Source of the DNA: Phytophthora sp. 'mugwort' | Lineage: Eukaryota > Oomycota > Peronosporomycetes > Peronosporales > Peronosporaceae | Direction: 5' to 3' | DNA: 64,000 nt | NCBI GenBank assembly: GCA_033558025.1 | Contig: JAUCEF010000005.1 | Span: forward strand, 2,976,001-3,040,000 | Shown: positions 29,640 to 41,400 of the stretch, in pieces | Numbering within the stretch: position 1 is the first letter of the stretch | Layout of the letters: each line of letters opens with the position of its first letter | Notes under the pieces: model-generated | Database searches by the model: none | What the model was told of the DNA's origin: nothing | The model's input: the letters and a program-made list of their open reading frames with translations, nothing else | Translations under genes and position numbers: made by a program

Positions 29640-30673
29640 GATCGATCCGTTCGGCTCGGTGCCGTTGGGCTCGCCGGCGTCAGACTCGTACCCTGCTGCT
29701 GGAGCGTGAGGAGACCGGGGCGGTACGGCTGCTTGTCATACGCTGCGCCTCTGTTGGGATTCTGACCTTGGTACAGCAGCTGCAAGTTGCACGGATCGAT
29801 CGTCATCTTCTCGTCAGGGTCGCTGCGGATCAAGTCGCCGTGGCTGATGTCGTTGGTCCACGTTGCACCACTGTTGGCTTTGCCGGCGAACGGCGCGCTC
29901 TCACTCGTCGCCTGCGGCGTCCACGTACCCCCAAGATCCGTGGCCGTAAACGAACGGAAGTAGCGGCCGTTCTTGCCCATGGCCTCGACAATCATGAGGT
30001 ACTGGTCTTGGCCCTTCACGGTGTAGACTTGGACCGCTTCAAAGAGATTCTTTTTCGTGTCGCTCATGACAACGGCCGACTCCGTGCCAAAGTCGCCTGG
30101 GAACTGGCCAATCGGCATGCTCGCGCGGTAGATTTTGCCGTTGTCACCCGCGAAGAAGAGGTACATGTTCTTGCTGTCACCAATGACCGTCTGGTCAATG
30201 GGGCCAGTGTCGGAGCCCGTGATCTTGCCCGAGAAGAGCGGCAGAGGCTCCGACCAGCCATTGACGTTGCTCGGGTCCTTGGACGTGCGGTACGTGAAGG
30301 TGGTGGGGCCCCACTGGTGGGCGAGGACCCAAATGTTCTTGGGACGGAAGAGGAAGAGCGTCGGTGCAACGGCACTGAACGGCGTCGCCGTTTGGCTGGC
30401 GGTGGCCATTTCGTTCCAGTTGGAGAAGAGACCAAACGCCATCGAGCCGTAGCCGTTGCCATTGTGGTTGGAGCCGTACACGAGGTGGCTTCCTTTGTAC
30501 GCCGCGCACGTAAAGTCCTTGAGCGAGAGCCAGCCACTCTTGGGCTCGGCGAGCGCCGCGTCGGGCGACGGCTTCCACTGGTACGTCTTTGGGAGCGTGC
30601 ACTGGGCCGAGCCGCCCGTGGACGCGAGGGTGACGAGCGCGGCCGCGGCGGCCAGCGTCCGAAGAACAAACAT
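29621..30673 (-). CDS. GH62 alpha-L-arabinofuranosidase, third copy with replaced C-terminus
   Basis: 350 codons. Signal peptide and full GH62 domain as in the other copies (TGGSAQ as in the right arm, NPNRGAAY as in the left arm). After [11 protein letters not shown] the frame runs into the neighbouring repeat and ends TDRSFRARP, so the Ser/Thr/Pro tail is lost. The catalytic domain is complete and the enzyme could be active. Confidence 0.9.
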   Translation of the reverse strand: MFVLRTLAAAAALVTLASTGGSAQCTLPKTYQWKPSPDAALAEPKSGWLSLKDFTCAAYKGSHLVYGSNHNGNGYGSMAFGLFSNWNEMATASQTATPFSAVAPTLFLFRPKNIWVLAHQWGPTTFTYRTSKDPSNVNGWSEPLPLFSGKITGSDTGPIDQTVIGDSKNMYLFFAGDNGKIYRASMPIGQFPGDFGTESAVVMSDTKKNLFEAVQVYTVKGQDQYLMIVEAMGKNGRYFRSFTATDLGGTWTPQATSESAPFAGKANSGATWTNDISHGDLIRSDPDEKMTIDPCNLQLLYQGQNPNRGAAYDKQPYRPGLLTLQQQGTSLTPASPTAPSRTDRSFRARP

Positions 30674-30714
30674 AGTTGTGAAGAAGAGTGGGGAAATGCG
30701 AGACTGGAGTCAGC

Positions 30715-30882
30715 GAGAGATCGGTTCGGCGAGCAAGAGAGACAGTGACACGAGGACGGTTGGTCTCCAAAGACAGCTGGAGATCGGTTCATTGTCGCGA
30801 TCGGTTCGGCGAGCAAGAGAGACAGTGACACGAGGACGGTTGGTCTCCAAAGACAGCTGGAGATCGGTTCATTGTCGCGAGA
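30715..30882 (-). repeat. 83-bp tandem duplication in the GH62 5' leader
   Basis: Two copies of the leader unit (TCGGTTCGGCGAGCAAGAGA ... TTCATTGTCGCGA) before the GH62 start at 30,673. The right arm has the same duplication minus ATTGTC at the joint; the left arm has one copy. Confidence 0.9.
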
Positions 30883-31376
30883 GGGAACCAGTCGTGACGC
30901 GAGAATGGGACGAGAAGCCATGACGATATGTGCAGTCCGACGTCATTATGTCTCTGGACGCATGCCTCTCACTTTAGAAGGGATCACCACACGACGCGAT
31001 GCGGATACCCTCACGCAATGGCGACGTGAGTCTCAGCAAGGTACTGATCTCTATAATTAACTGAACTGAGAGTTTATGTTCTAAAAAAGGGTTCAGTCTC
31101 ACTGACGCTGCCTTTGTCGCTGTAAAGGCATGGGGGGGACGCTTTCAACATCGTTTTCACGATCACCAAACTCGCAACTCGTACGCTTAAGGGACATGAC
31201 GGATTGAGCGGTTTTAAGACCACCTAAAGATGGAAAAGGAGCTGCTCACGCTCTCACGTGGTCGAGAGGTTGTGTCGTAAAAATAGCAGCTGGCCCTAAA
31301 GAATGTCCTAGGATTATTCTTGTTGATAAATTACGGAAAGTAAAAAAACTGACGGTGTAATGTGCTGCGACCCACT

Positions 31377-31678
31377 ACTTCTGTTGTGGTGTGGATGAGG
31401 TTCCCCCACCACTTGTTGGTGGGTATGGGCTTGGTGAGCAGGTCGGACGCGACGTTGATAATGGGGGCGAGCGCGGTTAGTCCTTTCTTGCGTTCGAAGA
31501 GCGTCTCGGACGGTGCGTCGGTAGCGAATGGTGCGAGGTATCTGGATTGGATCCCGTTGGTTGCCTTGATGTCATCTTTGGTATTCTGCGCCACGTGTTG
31601 GTTTGTGTTGATAGCATTACTAGTTGTAGTACAGCTAATACATGTCGTCGCCAAAAGTAGCTGGAGAGACCTCGTCAT
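31377..31678 (-). pseudogene. GH81 5' fragment, minus-strand paralogue, third locus
   Basis: Same truncated gene as 9,296-9,596 (start MTRSLQLLLATTC at 31,678), cut at the same TTTE codons and followed by the same junction and dispersed repeat. It differs slightly from the left-arm copy, for example in the length of the A-run after the break. Confidence 0.85.
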
Positions 31679-31892
31679 GCTTGTCGGAGCTCTGGGGTCC
31701 CAGTCTTGTAAGCTGACGTGTAGTTTGACGTTGGATCCTGGTTTGAAAAAAGCACGTGTTTAAACAATTTAGTAAAATCGAATTGACTGTATTATGACTA
31801 TTTGATTGACTAGAAGCTTTTTATTCAAAACTTGAGAAAGATTACTAATCTAATCTGATTAGGGTACATGTACACGAGAGCTTGTCTTTGTT

Positions 31893-32366
31893 GTGTATTG
31901 TACCCTAATCTGTGAGAATAATAACGTTAAGCGGCTCGTGGTGAGGTGTTCTCAATGGAGTGGATCATATTCGGTTTGGGAACAAATCAAAATGACGACG
32001 ACAGCTGCCACATTGCACTGGTCGATTCCGTCCCGATCAGATGTCTCCATCGAACGCGAGGATGTCGTCACTCCGGATATTGACTGCGTTTTACAGTCTC
32101 TTACGCTGCACGAACTTCATGCAAAACACCCCGGAAGAATGACACGCAGACAAAATCGAGCTGCAGTTCCAATTCACCTATTATTACCATACCTTGTACA
32201 TGCTGCTTCATTATTACTGCGGTCCTACGAGACTGCACCAAAGAAGCACAGTGCTGCCTTGCTACTGGCAAGTTGCTCAAGTGCAGCAACGTCCTTTTGT
32301 CGATTTTTAGGCAAAAGGACGTTGCAGCACTTGCGCATGCCGCACAGCGTTCGTTACAATACCTAA
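31893..32366 (+). CDS. Hypothetical open frame, third-locus copy
   Basis: Counterpart of 9,812-10,285, including the hairpin at 32,279-32,332. On the opposite strand a 207-codon frame (32,724-32,101) is also open but is interrupted in the spacer copy by small indels. I cannot decide whether either strand is coding. Confidence 0.25.
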   Translation: MYCTLICENNNVKRLVVRCSQWSGSYSVWEQIKMTTTAATLHWSIPSRSDVSIEREDVVTPDIDCVLQSLTLHELHAKHPGRMTRRQNRAAVPIHLLLPYLVHAASLLLRSYETAPKKHSAALLLASCSSAATSFCRFLGKRTLQHLRMPHSVRYNT

Positions 32367-33013
32367 ATCCACATTGTGTAGTTAAGTACAGTATTATGAA
32401 AGCAGTGGTGCTGAGTCCAACCACACACACACGAGCTCGTGACAGAGGCTTACGCGGCCTTATTCTCATCGTGCTCTCGCTGGTTGACCAGCTGGAACCG
32501 ACTGTGCAATCGGCAATGAAACTCCAGGTACGCGAGCACCATGTCTGTGTGGCGTTCGCACAAGCTGGCTGACCTGTATGTAAAAAAATAGCAACGCTAA
32601 ATACTTTTGTCCATACGGTACTTTCTTCCAAGAGACTGACATGTGAACTGCATAACGTTGTAGCCATCGAGATGGTACTAGGTTCTATCCCGAGAGCTGA
32701 GATCAGGACTTGCACTTCGTCCACAACAGCTGTCGCTGACTAAGTCTACATTCCTTTGGCTGCGTCAGTTGAAGCACGCTTGCGCTCCGTTGAGCTTATT
32801 TTGCCCAAATGGCTCGTTTGGAAGCCTCGCATACATCGCTCGCGATGAACAATTGACTGGGCGAAGACAGGCGATTTGACGTTCTCCGATCGTTTACCTC
32901 GCCCAACTCCATTCAAGTTTCTGCACGAATTCTAATCCGAAGCAGCATTCCTGCTTTCACTCTGCACAGCCCCAAGCACATTACTGGTTGAGTGCAATAA
33001 ACAAGTTACTAGT

Positions 33014-35389
33014 ATGCGCACGCCCCTGAAGCCTGCTGGGTTGCTGCCGATAGCACTCGCTGCCATCGTAGTCGTACGGATCTCCGCAGGATTCGAAGGC
33101 TCGCTCGCTAGCGACCCCTACAAGGAAGGCACGGTGCATGCAGCAGATCAAGTTCAAGAATCCACATCGACTGGCGACTATCTTTCGCCATTCGCCACTG
33201 ACGCACCGTCCGAGACGCTCTTCGAACGCAAGAAAGGACTCACCGCGCTCGCCCCCATTATCAACGTCGCGTCCGACCTGCTCACCAAGCCCATACCCAC
33301 CAACAAGTGGTGGGGGAACCTCATCCACACCACAACAGAAGACATAATTATTAACACCGTCGCCAACCCCGCCTGGTCCAACCCGTATGCGCTCAAGTTG
33401 CCCAATGAAGCACCATTCGGACTACAGGCATGCTACTCGTACACATACCGCCAAATGGCCGACGAGGTGGACGGTGTCGTTAAGTACTACCTGCACGAGT
33501 TCCACAATGACGTGACGCTGTCTGCGAGTGAGTTCGGGTCCACCAAGCCGGACTATGAGGTGTATTCGTTCAGCGATATGGGTGTTGCCGTGCGGACGTG
33601 TGTGTCAGGCAGCTCAAACTGCATGGACTCGGCACTGGTGCAGGGCATGGCGTTCGTGTCGGCGACGTACGCTGGTTTGACGCCCCGCATCGAGTCTGAC
33701 TACGCTATGACGCTGCTGGACAGCTCGACGCCTGGCAAGTACGTGGTGCAACTCGCGAACAGGCAGATATGGGTGATGTTTGCGAGCGATACGAGTGTTT
33801 CGTTCTCGATTGACAATGCGGGGTCGGCTCTGGTAAGTGATGCAGCTTACACTGGAACGGTTCGAGTAGCGATACTCCCCGAGAGTGGCGACAAGGGCGT
33901 GTACGATGACTACGCGTCGTGCATTGTCCGCGGTGTGACGTGTCGGTGCAGTCTCGAACGAGTTATTCGTTCGATTGGGAGACCGAGGGCAGCGGGTGCG
34001 GCAGTAAGGGCCTGTTGCATTTTGCGCTGCCGCATCAGGTGCAAGTTATAAGCGGTGCTACGACGATGCAGAGCAAGAATTCCGTCGTGTTGCACTCGAG
34101 CACGCGCGGTGCTATGGTGGGCCAAGTGACGACGTCGGGAAGCTGGACGTTGTCGGAGCCCGAGGCGGACGAGGAGGTGGACTTCTATCCAGCCAACAAG
34201 CCGTCAGCCGATGTGGTCTCGCAGATTAAGCTTCTGTCCACATTGCAAAGCGACATCGATAGCGAATGGGTCCTGGACAAAGGAAGTTGATACTTCAGTG
34301 GAAAAGCATTTCAAAAGTATGCTTCCTTATGTCTGATGGCAGCTGACATCACGGTGGCTAGAGATGACTCTATCTTACTTCGGCACTGTCTCGACAAGCT
34401 GGAAGCACTTGTGAGACCGTTCGTGACGAACAGCCTCACGGTGCCTTTGGTGTAGAGATGACATACAAAGGCATCGTGACAAGCTTAACGTTCACCACTG
34501 GCGACGTAAACGTCGATTTTGGCAATGGGGTGTACAACGATCATTATCACTACGGCTACTGGGTGACGGCGTCAGCTATCCTGAAGAAACTTGATCCATT
34601 GTGGTCAGGTATGACGCAACTCGACACCATGGTGTCGACGCTACTCCGTGATGTGGCTAACCCCAGCTCGGACGATCCATATTTTCCAAAGTTCCGGTAT
34701 TTTTCCTGGTACCTCGGCCACTCGTACTCGCATGGTGTGACCCCCATGGCTGATGGCAAGGACGAGGAGAGCACCTCAGAGGAAGTCAACTTCTACTACG
34801 GCATGATGTTTGGGGCAAGGTGACGGAGAACAAGGTCGTGGAAGACTTGGGCAGTCTCATGCTGCGCCTCAACGCTCGTGCCGTGCGAACCTATTTCCTC
34901 ATGACATCTGACAACACGGTCCACCCTCCTCAATTCGTGCCTAATCACGTCACGGGCATCTTCTTCGACAATAAGGCGGACTACGCGACGTGGTTCAGCG
35001 CCGAGAAGTACTGCATCCATGGCATCCAAATGATCCCCGTGTCGCCCATCAACGGTTTGGTGCGGACAGCGGCGTTTATCCAGGAGGAATGGGACGACAT
35101 CCTGTCCAAGGAAGCGATTGTCACGGGCAGTGACACGGCCAACGCGTGGCTCTCGCTGCTGCTTGTAAACGAGGCTGTCATCAACCAAGCAGATGCATTG
35201 GCGAAACTGGCGACGGCCACCATGGACGATGGTTTGACTCGTTCGTGGGCTTTGTACAACGCAGCATCTCACCGCCCGATTCAAGCAACTACGTACCTGG
35301 AAGTTGAAATGGGTGCGGCCGGTGAGGTTGGTGCTAATCCTACGTTGCACACGTCGTTCAACTTGAATGACAAACGCAATTTACTGTAA
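33014..35389 (+). pseudogene. GH81 endo-1,3-beta-glucanase, nearly full-length but multiply broken
   Basis: A secreted beta-1,3-glucanase family that cuts glucans of cell walls. Signal peptide MRTPLKPAGLLPIALAAIVV, then the GH81 N-terminal domain to about 33,930. Breaks: a frameshift near 33,930; TGA at about 34,288 inside a Tyr-Phe-Ser-Gly stretch; TAG plus frameshift near 34,453; a frameshift near 34,815. The catalytic-loop signature, normally NDHHxHYGY, is NDHYHYGYW here, one residue short. The later Glu-rich motif EESTSEEVNFYYGM is intact. The last piece runs to 35,389. It cannot make a full enzyme as written. Confidence 0.92.
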
Positions 35390-35652
35390 AACCTGAGATT
35401 GTCCTCTAGTGATGCCCTACCTCTGTTTTAAATATCATAATTATCTGTTGTCAGATCGGAGCCCGCATAAATCAACTGTGACGGCAAGTGCGTTGGCCAT
35501 TGGCGAGTCGCTAGGTCACCCTCCTCAGTGAGGACGCTGGACGAGCTCAGTGAACAGTTTTTTCACCTTTCATTGTCAATTTCTTGTCGTGGTGATAAGG
35601 CGCAAGTTCACGGTGGAAAGAGAAGCGGTCTGAAGTCCAACAACTGGAGGCT

Positions 35653-35970
35653 TTGAGCGTCCGAGCGGTTGCCAATACGCATAAGCTCGACAGGGAGACT
35701 GTTCGCAAGTGGATGGGTCAGAAGAATGAGCTCCAGTTTGTCAACCGCGGACACTATCGTCTCCCCGGTGGTGGCCGATTTGTCGTGCCCGACGAACTTG
35801 AATGCAGGCTGCTGGAGATGACCGAGACGCAGCGACTCCGACGATGGCGAGGCTTTGTCGACACGATTGCCTCTAACGACATGCTTGAAGTACTGTACGT
35901 ACACGAGAAGGACGCATTGACAATTAGACAGGTTTTAATCTCCATCCCTTTAATAGTGCCCCACCTGTAA
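35653..35970 (+). pseudogene. Helix-turn-helix transposase-like N-terminal fragment
   Basis: The frame upstream of the listed start (from about 35,610) already reads KRSEVQQLEALSVRAVANTH; it then continues HKLDRETVRKWMGQKNELQF and LPGGGRFVVPDELECRLLEM. This is the layout of a psq/CENP-B-type HTH and spacer found at the start of pogo/Tigger-like or other DDE transposases. It ends after about 120 codons with no catalytic domain, so it is a remnant. Confidence 0.45.
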
Positions 35971-36086
35971 TAGTGCCCAACGGGGCAGTATCGCAGGTCT
36001 AGCAAAAACAAACAAATTTATGAAACTTATTACAATTAATAGGATCCCGGGCCACTCAGTGAGGAGATCCATACACGAAATCTCCA

Positions 36087-38075
36087 GTGATGGTGAAGCG
36101 CGGGTCCAAGCCCAAGTCGCGCTCCGCCGTGGGCCAACTGCAGGCGGCGCTGACGCGCTCACTAAAGGAGAGCGTGGAGGAGACCGTTAGCTCCGTGTGC
36201 GAGAGCTTTCAGCACGCGGTGGCGGAGCAGACGGCGGCGGTCGCGTCCACTGACGAGGGCAGCAGCTACGACCGGTACTACAAGAATTGCCGCCGCCTGG
36301 TGGACTACATCCAGCAGCACATGGAGGCGTCACCCGGCTTTAGCGAGCAGATGGAACGCATCATCCTAGCCAGCCACAGCGGCGCCACAGAGCGCGTGCT
36401 CAATTCGGTGGTGACCAAGGAATTGTGGTTCCATCGGCGCGGAGACGTTACACAGGAGCCCGAACGCGGGACGCGCAGCAGAAAGAGCGGCAACAGTAGC
36501 GGTGGTAGCGGACGATCACGGTCAGCGCCCAAGAAGACCAAGAGGGAACTCTCGACGTCTTCGTCGTCCAGGATGGCGACCCGAGCGTCGACTGAGTCCC
36601 CCGCCATGCACAGGAGGGATGCAGCGGGCAACAAGAGATCTACGAGAGGCAGTCCGTACGATGAACAGCCCATGAAGAGACCGAGATGTGCGGCGAGGAA
36701 AGCGATCCAGGAGACGTCAGAGGAAGAGGAGGAGGAGGAGGAGGAAGAAGAAGAGGTGATGCCAGTGAAGTCCCGGAAGAAGCAAGAGGAAGATGAAGAG
36801 CAAGAAGAGGCTGAAGATGAGCTGCTGTCATTCAAGGACGCCATTGGCGAGCTGTGTTACCCGGATCGACGCACTCCATCTGAGACCAAGTTCTTTAAGG
36901 AACGACTGCGCAAGTCGATTCAGTTTGTGGACGCGCTGCTGTGTAAACCACCACCAGGAAAGGTGTGTGGACGTGGATGCAAGAAAATCCGCGCGCAGAT
37001 GTGCAGCAGCTCCACTCCCTGCAAGAACAGGATGTGCCGTATTTGGCACGATGTGGAGGCCCACACGGACCGCTGCCAGAACCCGCAGTGCGAGTTTAAG
37101 AACCGAATTCTGCTTCGTGAAACGATGCACAAGCTGGAGATGAAGGAGCAGCAGATTGCGCTGGCAAAAACTGAATTGGAAAGCAAGCAGGCCAAGCTGA
37201 AGGAAGCTGATGACGATGATAAGGAGGCCTTCGAGAACGACATTGCGAGCTTGGAACATGATCTTGAAGAGTGCGACAGTGAGCTCGGCGTATTGGAGGC
37301 GACCAAGAAAACATTCTGGGGCAATTTGAATGAAATTGGGATCGAAGTGTCCGATGATGTTGTCGATAACTTCCCTGATTTCGCCACGCACTATGAGGAG
37401 AAGAAGGCTCCGCGCAAGGCACGAAAGGCTGTGGCTGCTTCTACCACGCCCCTTTCTTCGGCGTCGAGTCGAACCTCGCGTGCTGCTGCTCGACATGGCA
37501 GTGCTGGTCCACACGGGGGTGACGGCGAGGATGAAGATGAAGCCGACGACGCTGACGGCGAGAGCGTTGGTGGCAATCTTCGTCGGCGTACCGCGCGCAG
37601 GAGCACATCAAGCGGACGTCACAGTGCCCTGTCGCACCATAAGAGTGACGAGGAGACAAAGGATGGGGATGAGGAGACGAAGGGCGAAGATGATAACGAT
37701 ACGTATCATCGTGACCTAAACGACCTCCCTCGGCCAGATGAGCCACCACTTCCACCTGTTGGTCCTCCTCCGTTCCGACAAAATCCTGAATTCGACCGGG
37801 AATATGCCCCCGTCATTGCTTCGGGCTATTCTATTCGCCCACCGGCCGACGATCTCGAGGCTCCAGCAGTCGCTACTGCTACAAACATTGAACCGGCCAA
37901 GGAAGTCGAGTCCTCTGGCGAGAACGGTCTGACGCCGGAGCAATTGGCTGATATGAAACGAGCTAGCGAAGAGATCTCTGGCATCATGGCGGGCATGGCT
38001 GCCAATCTGCCCGCAGTTGAACCGCAAAACACGACTGGTTTTACCATTCATGGCAACCAGCCGCAAAACCCGTAA
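36087..38075 (+). CDS. Acidic nuclear-type protein with Cys/His (TAZ-like) cluster
   Basis: 662 residues, no intron evident. It has a conserved-looking helical N-terminus (about 10-125), a Ser/Arg-rich linker, a polyglutamate tract (about 211-223), a Cys/His cluster at about 291-335 (VCGRGC, CSSSTPC, CRIWHDVEAHTDRCQNPQC), a coiled coil (about 345-410, LEMKEQQIALAKTELESKQ) and a disordered Pro/Asp/Glu-rich C-terminus. The Cys/His spacing recalls a TAZ zinc finger (CBP/p300 type) but without a convincing full match. It is the first gene of the gene-dense compartment. Function not known; nuclear or chromatin role is inference. Confidence 0.75.
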   Translation: MMVKRGSKPKSRSAVGQLQAALTRSLKESVEETVSSVCESFQHAVAEQTAAVASTDEGSSYDRYYKNCRRLVDYIQQHMEASPGFSEQMERIILASHSGATERVLNSVVTKELWFHRRGDVTQEPERGTRSRKSGNSSGGSGRSRSAPKKTKRELSTSSSSRMATRASTESPAMHRRDAAGNKRSTRGSPYDEQPMKRPRCAARKAIQETSEEEEEEEEEEEEVMPVKSRKKQEEDEEQEEAEDELLSFKDAIGELCYPDRRTPSETKFFKERLRKSIQFVDALLCKPPPGKVCGRGCKKIRAQMCSSSTPCKNRMCRIWHDVEAHTDRCQNPQCEFKNRILLRETMHKLEMKEQQIALAKTELESKQAKLKEADDDDKEAFENDIASLEHDLEECDSELGVLEATKKTFWGNLNEIGIEVSDDVVDNFPDFATHYEEKKAPRKARKAVAASTTPLSSASSRTSRAAARHGSAGPHGGDGEDEDEADDADGESVGGNLRRRTARRSTSSGRHSALSHHKSDEETKDGDEETKGEDDNDTYHRDLNDLPRPDEPPLPPVGPPPFRQNPEFDREYAPVIASGYSIRPPADDLEAPAVATATNIEPAKEVESSGENGLTPEQLADMKRASEEISGIMAGMAANLPAVEPQNTTGFTIHGNQPQNP

Positions 38076-38487
38076 AAGCGGTACGTCCGCCAGCCATCAC
38101 TGGTTGTCAGGGTGAACCTAGCAAGGTTTTATTTGCCAGTCGTGAGCCAACCGCAAGCGAAGCTTTTGCAAGCAGATAACGTTTTATTTTTTTGCATTAC
38201 AAGGGGATAGCAGGTATGTGAGTAATGTGGGTAAGTTTCAATCAAAGCAGAAGCAGCTCAGCATGTGAAGAGTACTTCTGCATTCTTGGTCACCCAGTCT
38301 GCTTTGTGGCTACAATTGATCTACGGACTGCTATCACGTTAGGAGCTTTGTAACGTTGGAGGGCGACAAACTTGAAAGCTTATAATTAGAGAAGTATTTC
38401 TCGTCTGTTTGATGTTATGAGCAGGTTCACTTGAGTCAAAGGTTCATCACAGTTTAGGTCGGGCAGAGTGGTGGGAAAGGCTGGACA
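38076..38487. other. Intergenic stretch, no gene seen
   Basis: 410 bases between two plus-strand genes, with no open frame of note. It should hold the terminator of the upstream and the promoter of the downstream gene; I see no distinct motif. Confidence 0.6.
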
Positions 38488-41400
38488 ATGTCGCACCATT
38501 CTGTGGGGTTTGAGGGGGTTCCTCTTGCGAGGGATGGATCATCATCACGTATGCTCCACCTTACACGAGGCGATGAGGATGACGTTGGAGGAGATAGATC
38601 CACGTCGGCAGGTCTGGATGAAGATAATCCGTCAAAATCAATTGATGCGCTTGGAGAGGTGGAGGAAGCTCTTGACGACGGCGTGCTATCAAAGGAATTG
38701 CCTCTGCAATTGAAGCTGGAAATGCTGCGTGGGAAGCTTTCACGACGCAACCTGGTTCTTGAAGTTATCCGCCGCGCGTATTACCGAGATGTGATTATTA
38801 TCAAGGAGGAGCTGCGTCAGTATGGAGGGAACTTGGGCCACACGGGATCGGCAACCTCGTTGCGAGGGGAGATATCAAAACTGCAGCGAACCCCATCTCG
38901 TCAGATATTGTCCGGGTCATCCCCATCAATTGATGGCGGGCTTTCTAGCGTACCATCCGTGGATCTGCGAGAAGCACTACCCCTGTTCGCACCGAGCGAA
39001 ACAATGCTTCAAGTGCACCCCTGTGAGGCCTGCGGTGGTCATTTAGAGCTTGTTCATGGCGAGGTGCGTGATTACACTGTGTTTTTTTTCGACAATCATT
39101 AACAATATGTTGGTGTTTGCTGGAAGTGCAGAGCAAAGAACTTAGGGCAGCTCGACAAGAAATGGCTCGTGCGTCTAAAGGAGAGCAACAAATGCGTACC
39201 GTGGTACACCGAATGCGCTCGGAGGCGAAACAAATGGAGGAAGTTAATGAAGCGCTACAGCAGCGAGTCAAGGCATTGATGAAAGAGAATGCGTACACTT
39301 TGGAGCAGTTACAGGCTGCTCGAAAGATGGAGCGCGAACAAAAGGTGATTATTGCTGGCATGCGTTCCAAGCTCCAGCTCTCTCAAGCCACTCAAGACGA
39401 GATCGATCGTCTTGCAAATGAGTACAAGGACGTTAAGCAGCAACTCATTCGCTCTAATCACGACCGTGATATTTTCTCGGCCTCAAATAACCATCTTAAA
39501 GAGGAGCTAGCTGAGGTGACCAAGACTTTGCACGTCGTCAAAGTTGAAAAAGCTCAAATCGAGTCTGATTTCGGCACAAATTGTACGTTCAGCACTGAAA
39601 ATGATGCTTATTGTTTGACTGATGACACTTGCATTTGTGAATGTCAGACTACCGTCTTCATGAAGAAACCAAAAAGGCCCGACAACAGGCCGTGGATCTC
39701 GCAGCACGCGATGAGCAGCTCCGGGAAAAAGTTGCTCTTTGTGCCGAGCAACAGCAATCTTTGACATCTCTCAAAGAGGAATTGGTGTCGACATTGCAGC
39801 GCTCCGAACAGACCAAACGGCATCTTGAAGACCAGCTTATTGAAGAGGAGCGGGCAAGAGAGGAGATGCAAGAGCAGAACCTAGAGTTTCGACGTATTAA
39901 CAAGAAGCTAGTGCGAGACCTGGAGAGTATCCACAACCCCTCAATAGATATGGATCCATCAATGCTCGAGATTGTGGAAGAGCAGGAGAAACCGGAACGC
40001 ACCAGCTCCAAGAAAGACCGTCCGCTACGACCACAAGCGGCAAACCAGGCAGTGGCTGTACGAACCAACGTGCGCAAAAAAAATGATGATCTTCAATACC
40101 AACTGGAGTGGGCCTTAATGCGCGAGAATGACCTAGCAGGCCAGCTAGCGCGTAACACTGGTGGCTCCAGCAAAGCACCTGGCTTGAAGCGGGTGCTCAG
40201 TAGGATGCCAAGCAAAACTATCATTACCCGCCAGCCGATTCCCGAAGGAGAGGTGGCTCGAGCCACCACAGGAGCCGCAGAATCAACGACGGCTCCGGAT
40301 AGTACGCGAAAATCAATTCAGGGTGAGTCCAGCCGACCAAGTAAAAAACCTTCCACCAACATGCAGACTGACTCTGGCCAAGAAGACTCAGACTCCTCGT
40401 TGCAAGAAAAGGATGAATCGCAGGATACCTTAGAGATCAACGAAAAGAACTTCGAGGCATACCACAAAGAAGTCGCGCGCATGCTGACGGAAGTGAAAGA
40501 CGGCAAAGATAAAATTGCTAAGCAGCAGAAAATGATCGCGGTACGTTTCGGCTATCAGTGGCAGTGCAACACCGTCATTGCACATTTTTATTGTCCACTT
40601 AAGTTGACACCTTTTCCTTGCGTTTGGATCAACTTTACAGGAGTTCGATCGAAAGAACCATGTTCTGACCGACCGTCTTGAAGAGTCCAAACTATCTATC
40701 GAGGCACTAACTGGCAGGTACGAACGCGATTAGTAGTGCGAGTTCTCATCCATAAAGGGCTAACATCGAGTAATCATACCGATATCGGTGACGAAACTAT
40801 AGTGTGAATGCACTCAAGATGCGGCTGAACCAGGATAGCGCTGGTGCAAGCGAGATGATTGAAGACATGCTGCGACAAATTGAAGAGGGCAAGCGAGATC
40901 AGCAGTATGAGGTTGAGCGAAGTATGGTTCTGATGGCTTTCTTACGCCAAGTCTCGGAATCGGTGCATGAGGTCAGCGATAGTAAGGCGCTCGTTCTAGA
41001 GCTCGAACTTGACGCAGTCCCGCCCGATGACCCCAATGAAGCTGCACGTTATGGTGAGGGCGGTATGCAGATGATGGAGCTGCAGCGTAAAAAACGAGAA
41101 GTGCGCCGCAAGGTGCTCATGGATAAGGCCATGAAGAAATTTGCAATCTTATGTCACAATCGAGCCGAACTGATCGGAGTCGAGATGCAAAAAATGAGAG
41201 CAAGTTTTGAGCGCATGCGTGAAGACCTCGACCAAGCCGAGAACAAAATTGACTCAGATCAACTTCATATCCGGACGCTTGAGGCAGAGATCGCGAAACT
41301 CCGACTCACAGTCGAGATGGGGAAGAACAATTTAGGGAAACTGGAGCGGGCTCTGGCACGTACTTTTAGTGGCAGAAACCAAATTGAGGATTGATGACCA

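Larger units (their letters stand above)
29640..33343 (+). repeat. Third copy of the GH62/GH81 block, direct repeat of about 7,655-11,261
   Basis: Nearly identical to 7,655-11,261 with an offset of about 22,001 before and 22,080 after the doubled GH62 leader. At the left edge the match begins at ATCGATCCGTT; at the right edge it ends exactly where the palindrome turns (33,343 versus 11,262). This copy is not inverted beyond that point. Confidence 0.93.

Noticed and set aside
33014..34051. 345-codon frame as an intact short glucanase
   Set aside because: The last ~40 residues are out-of-frame text; GH81 sequence continues in another frame, so this is the first part of a broken longer gene.
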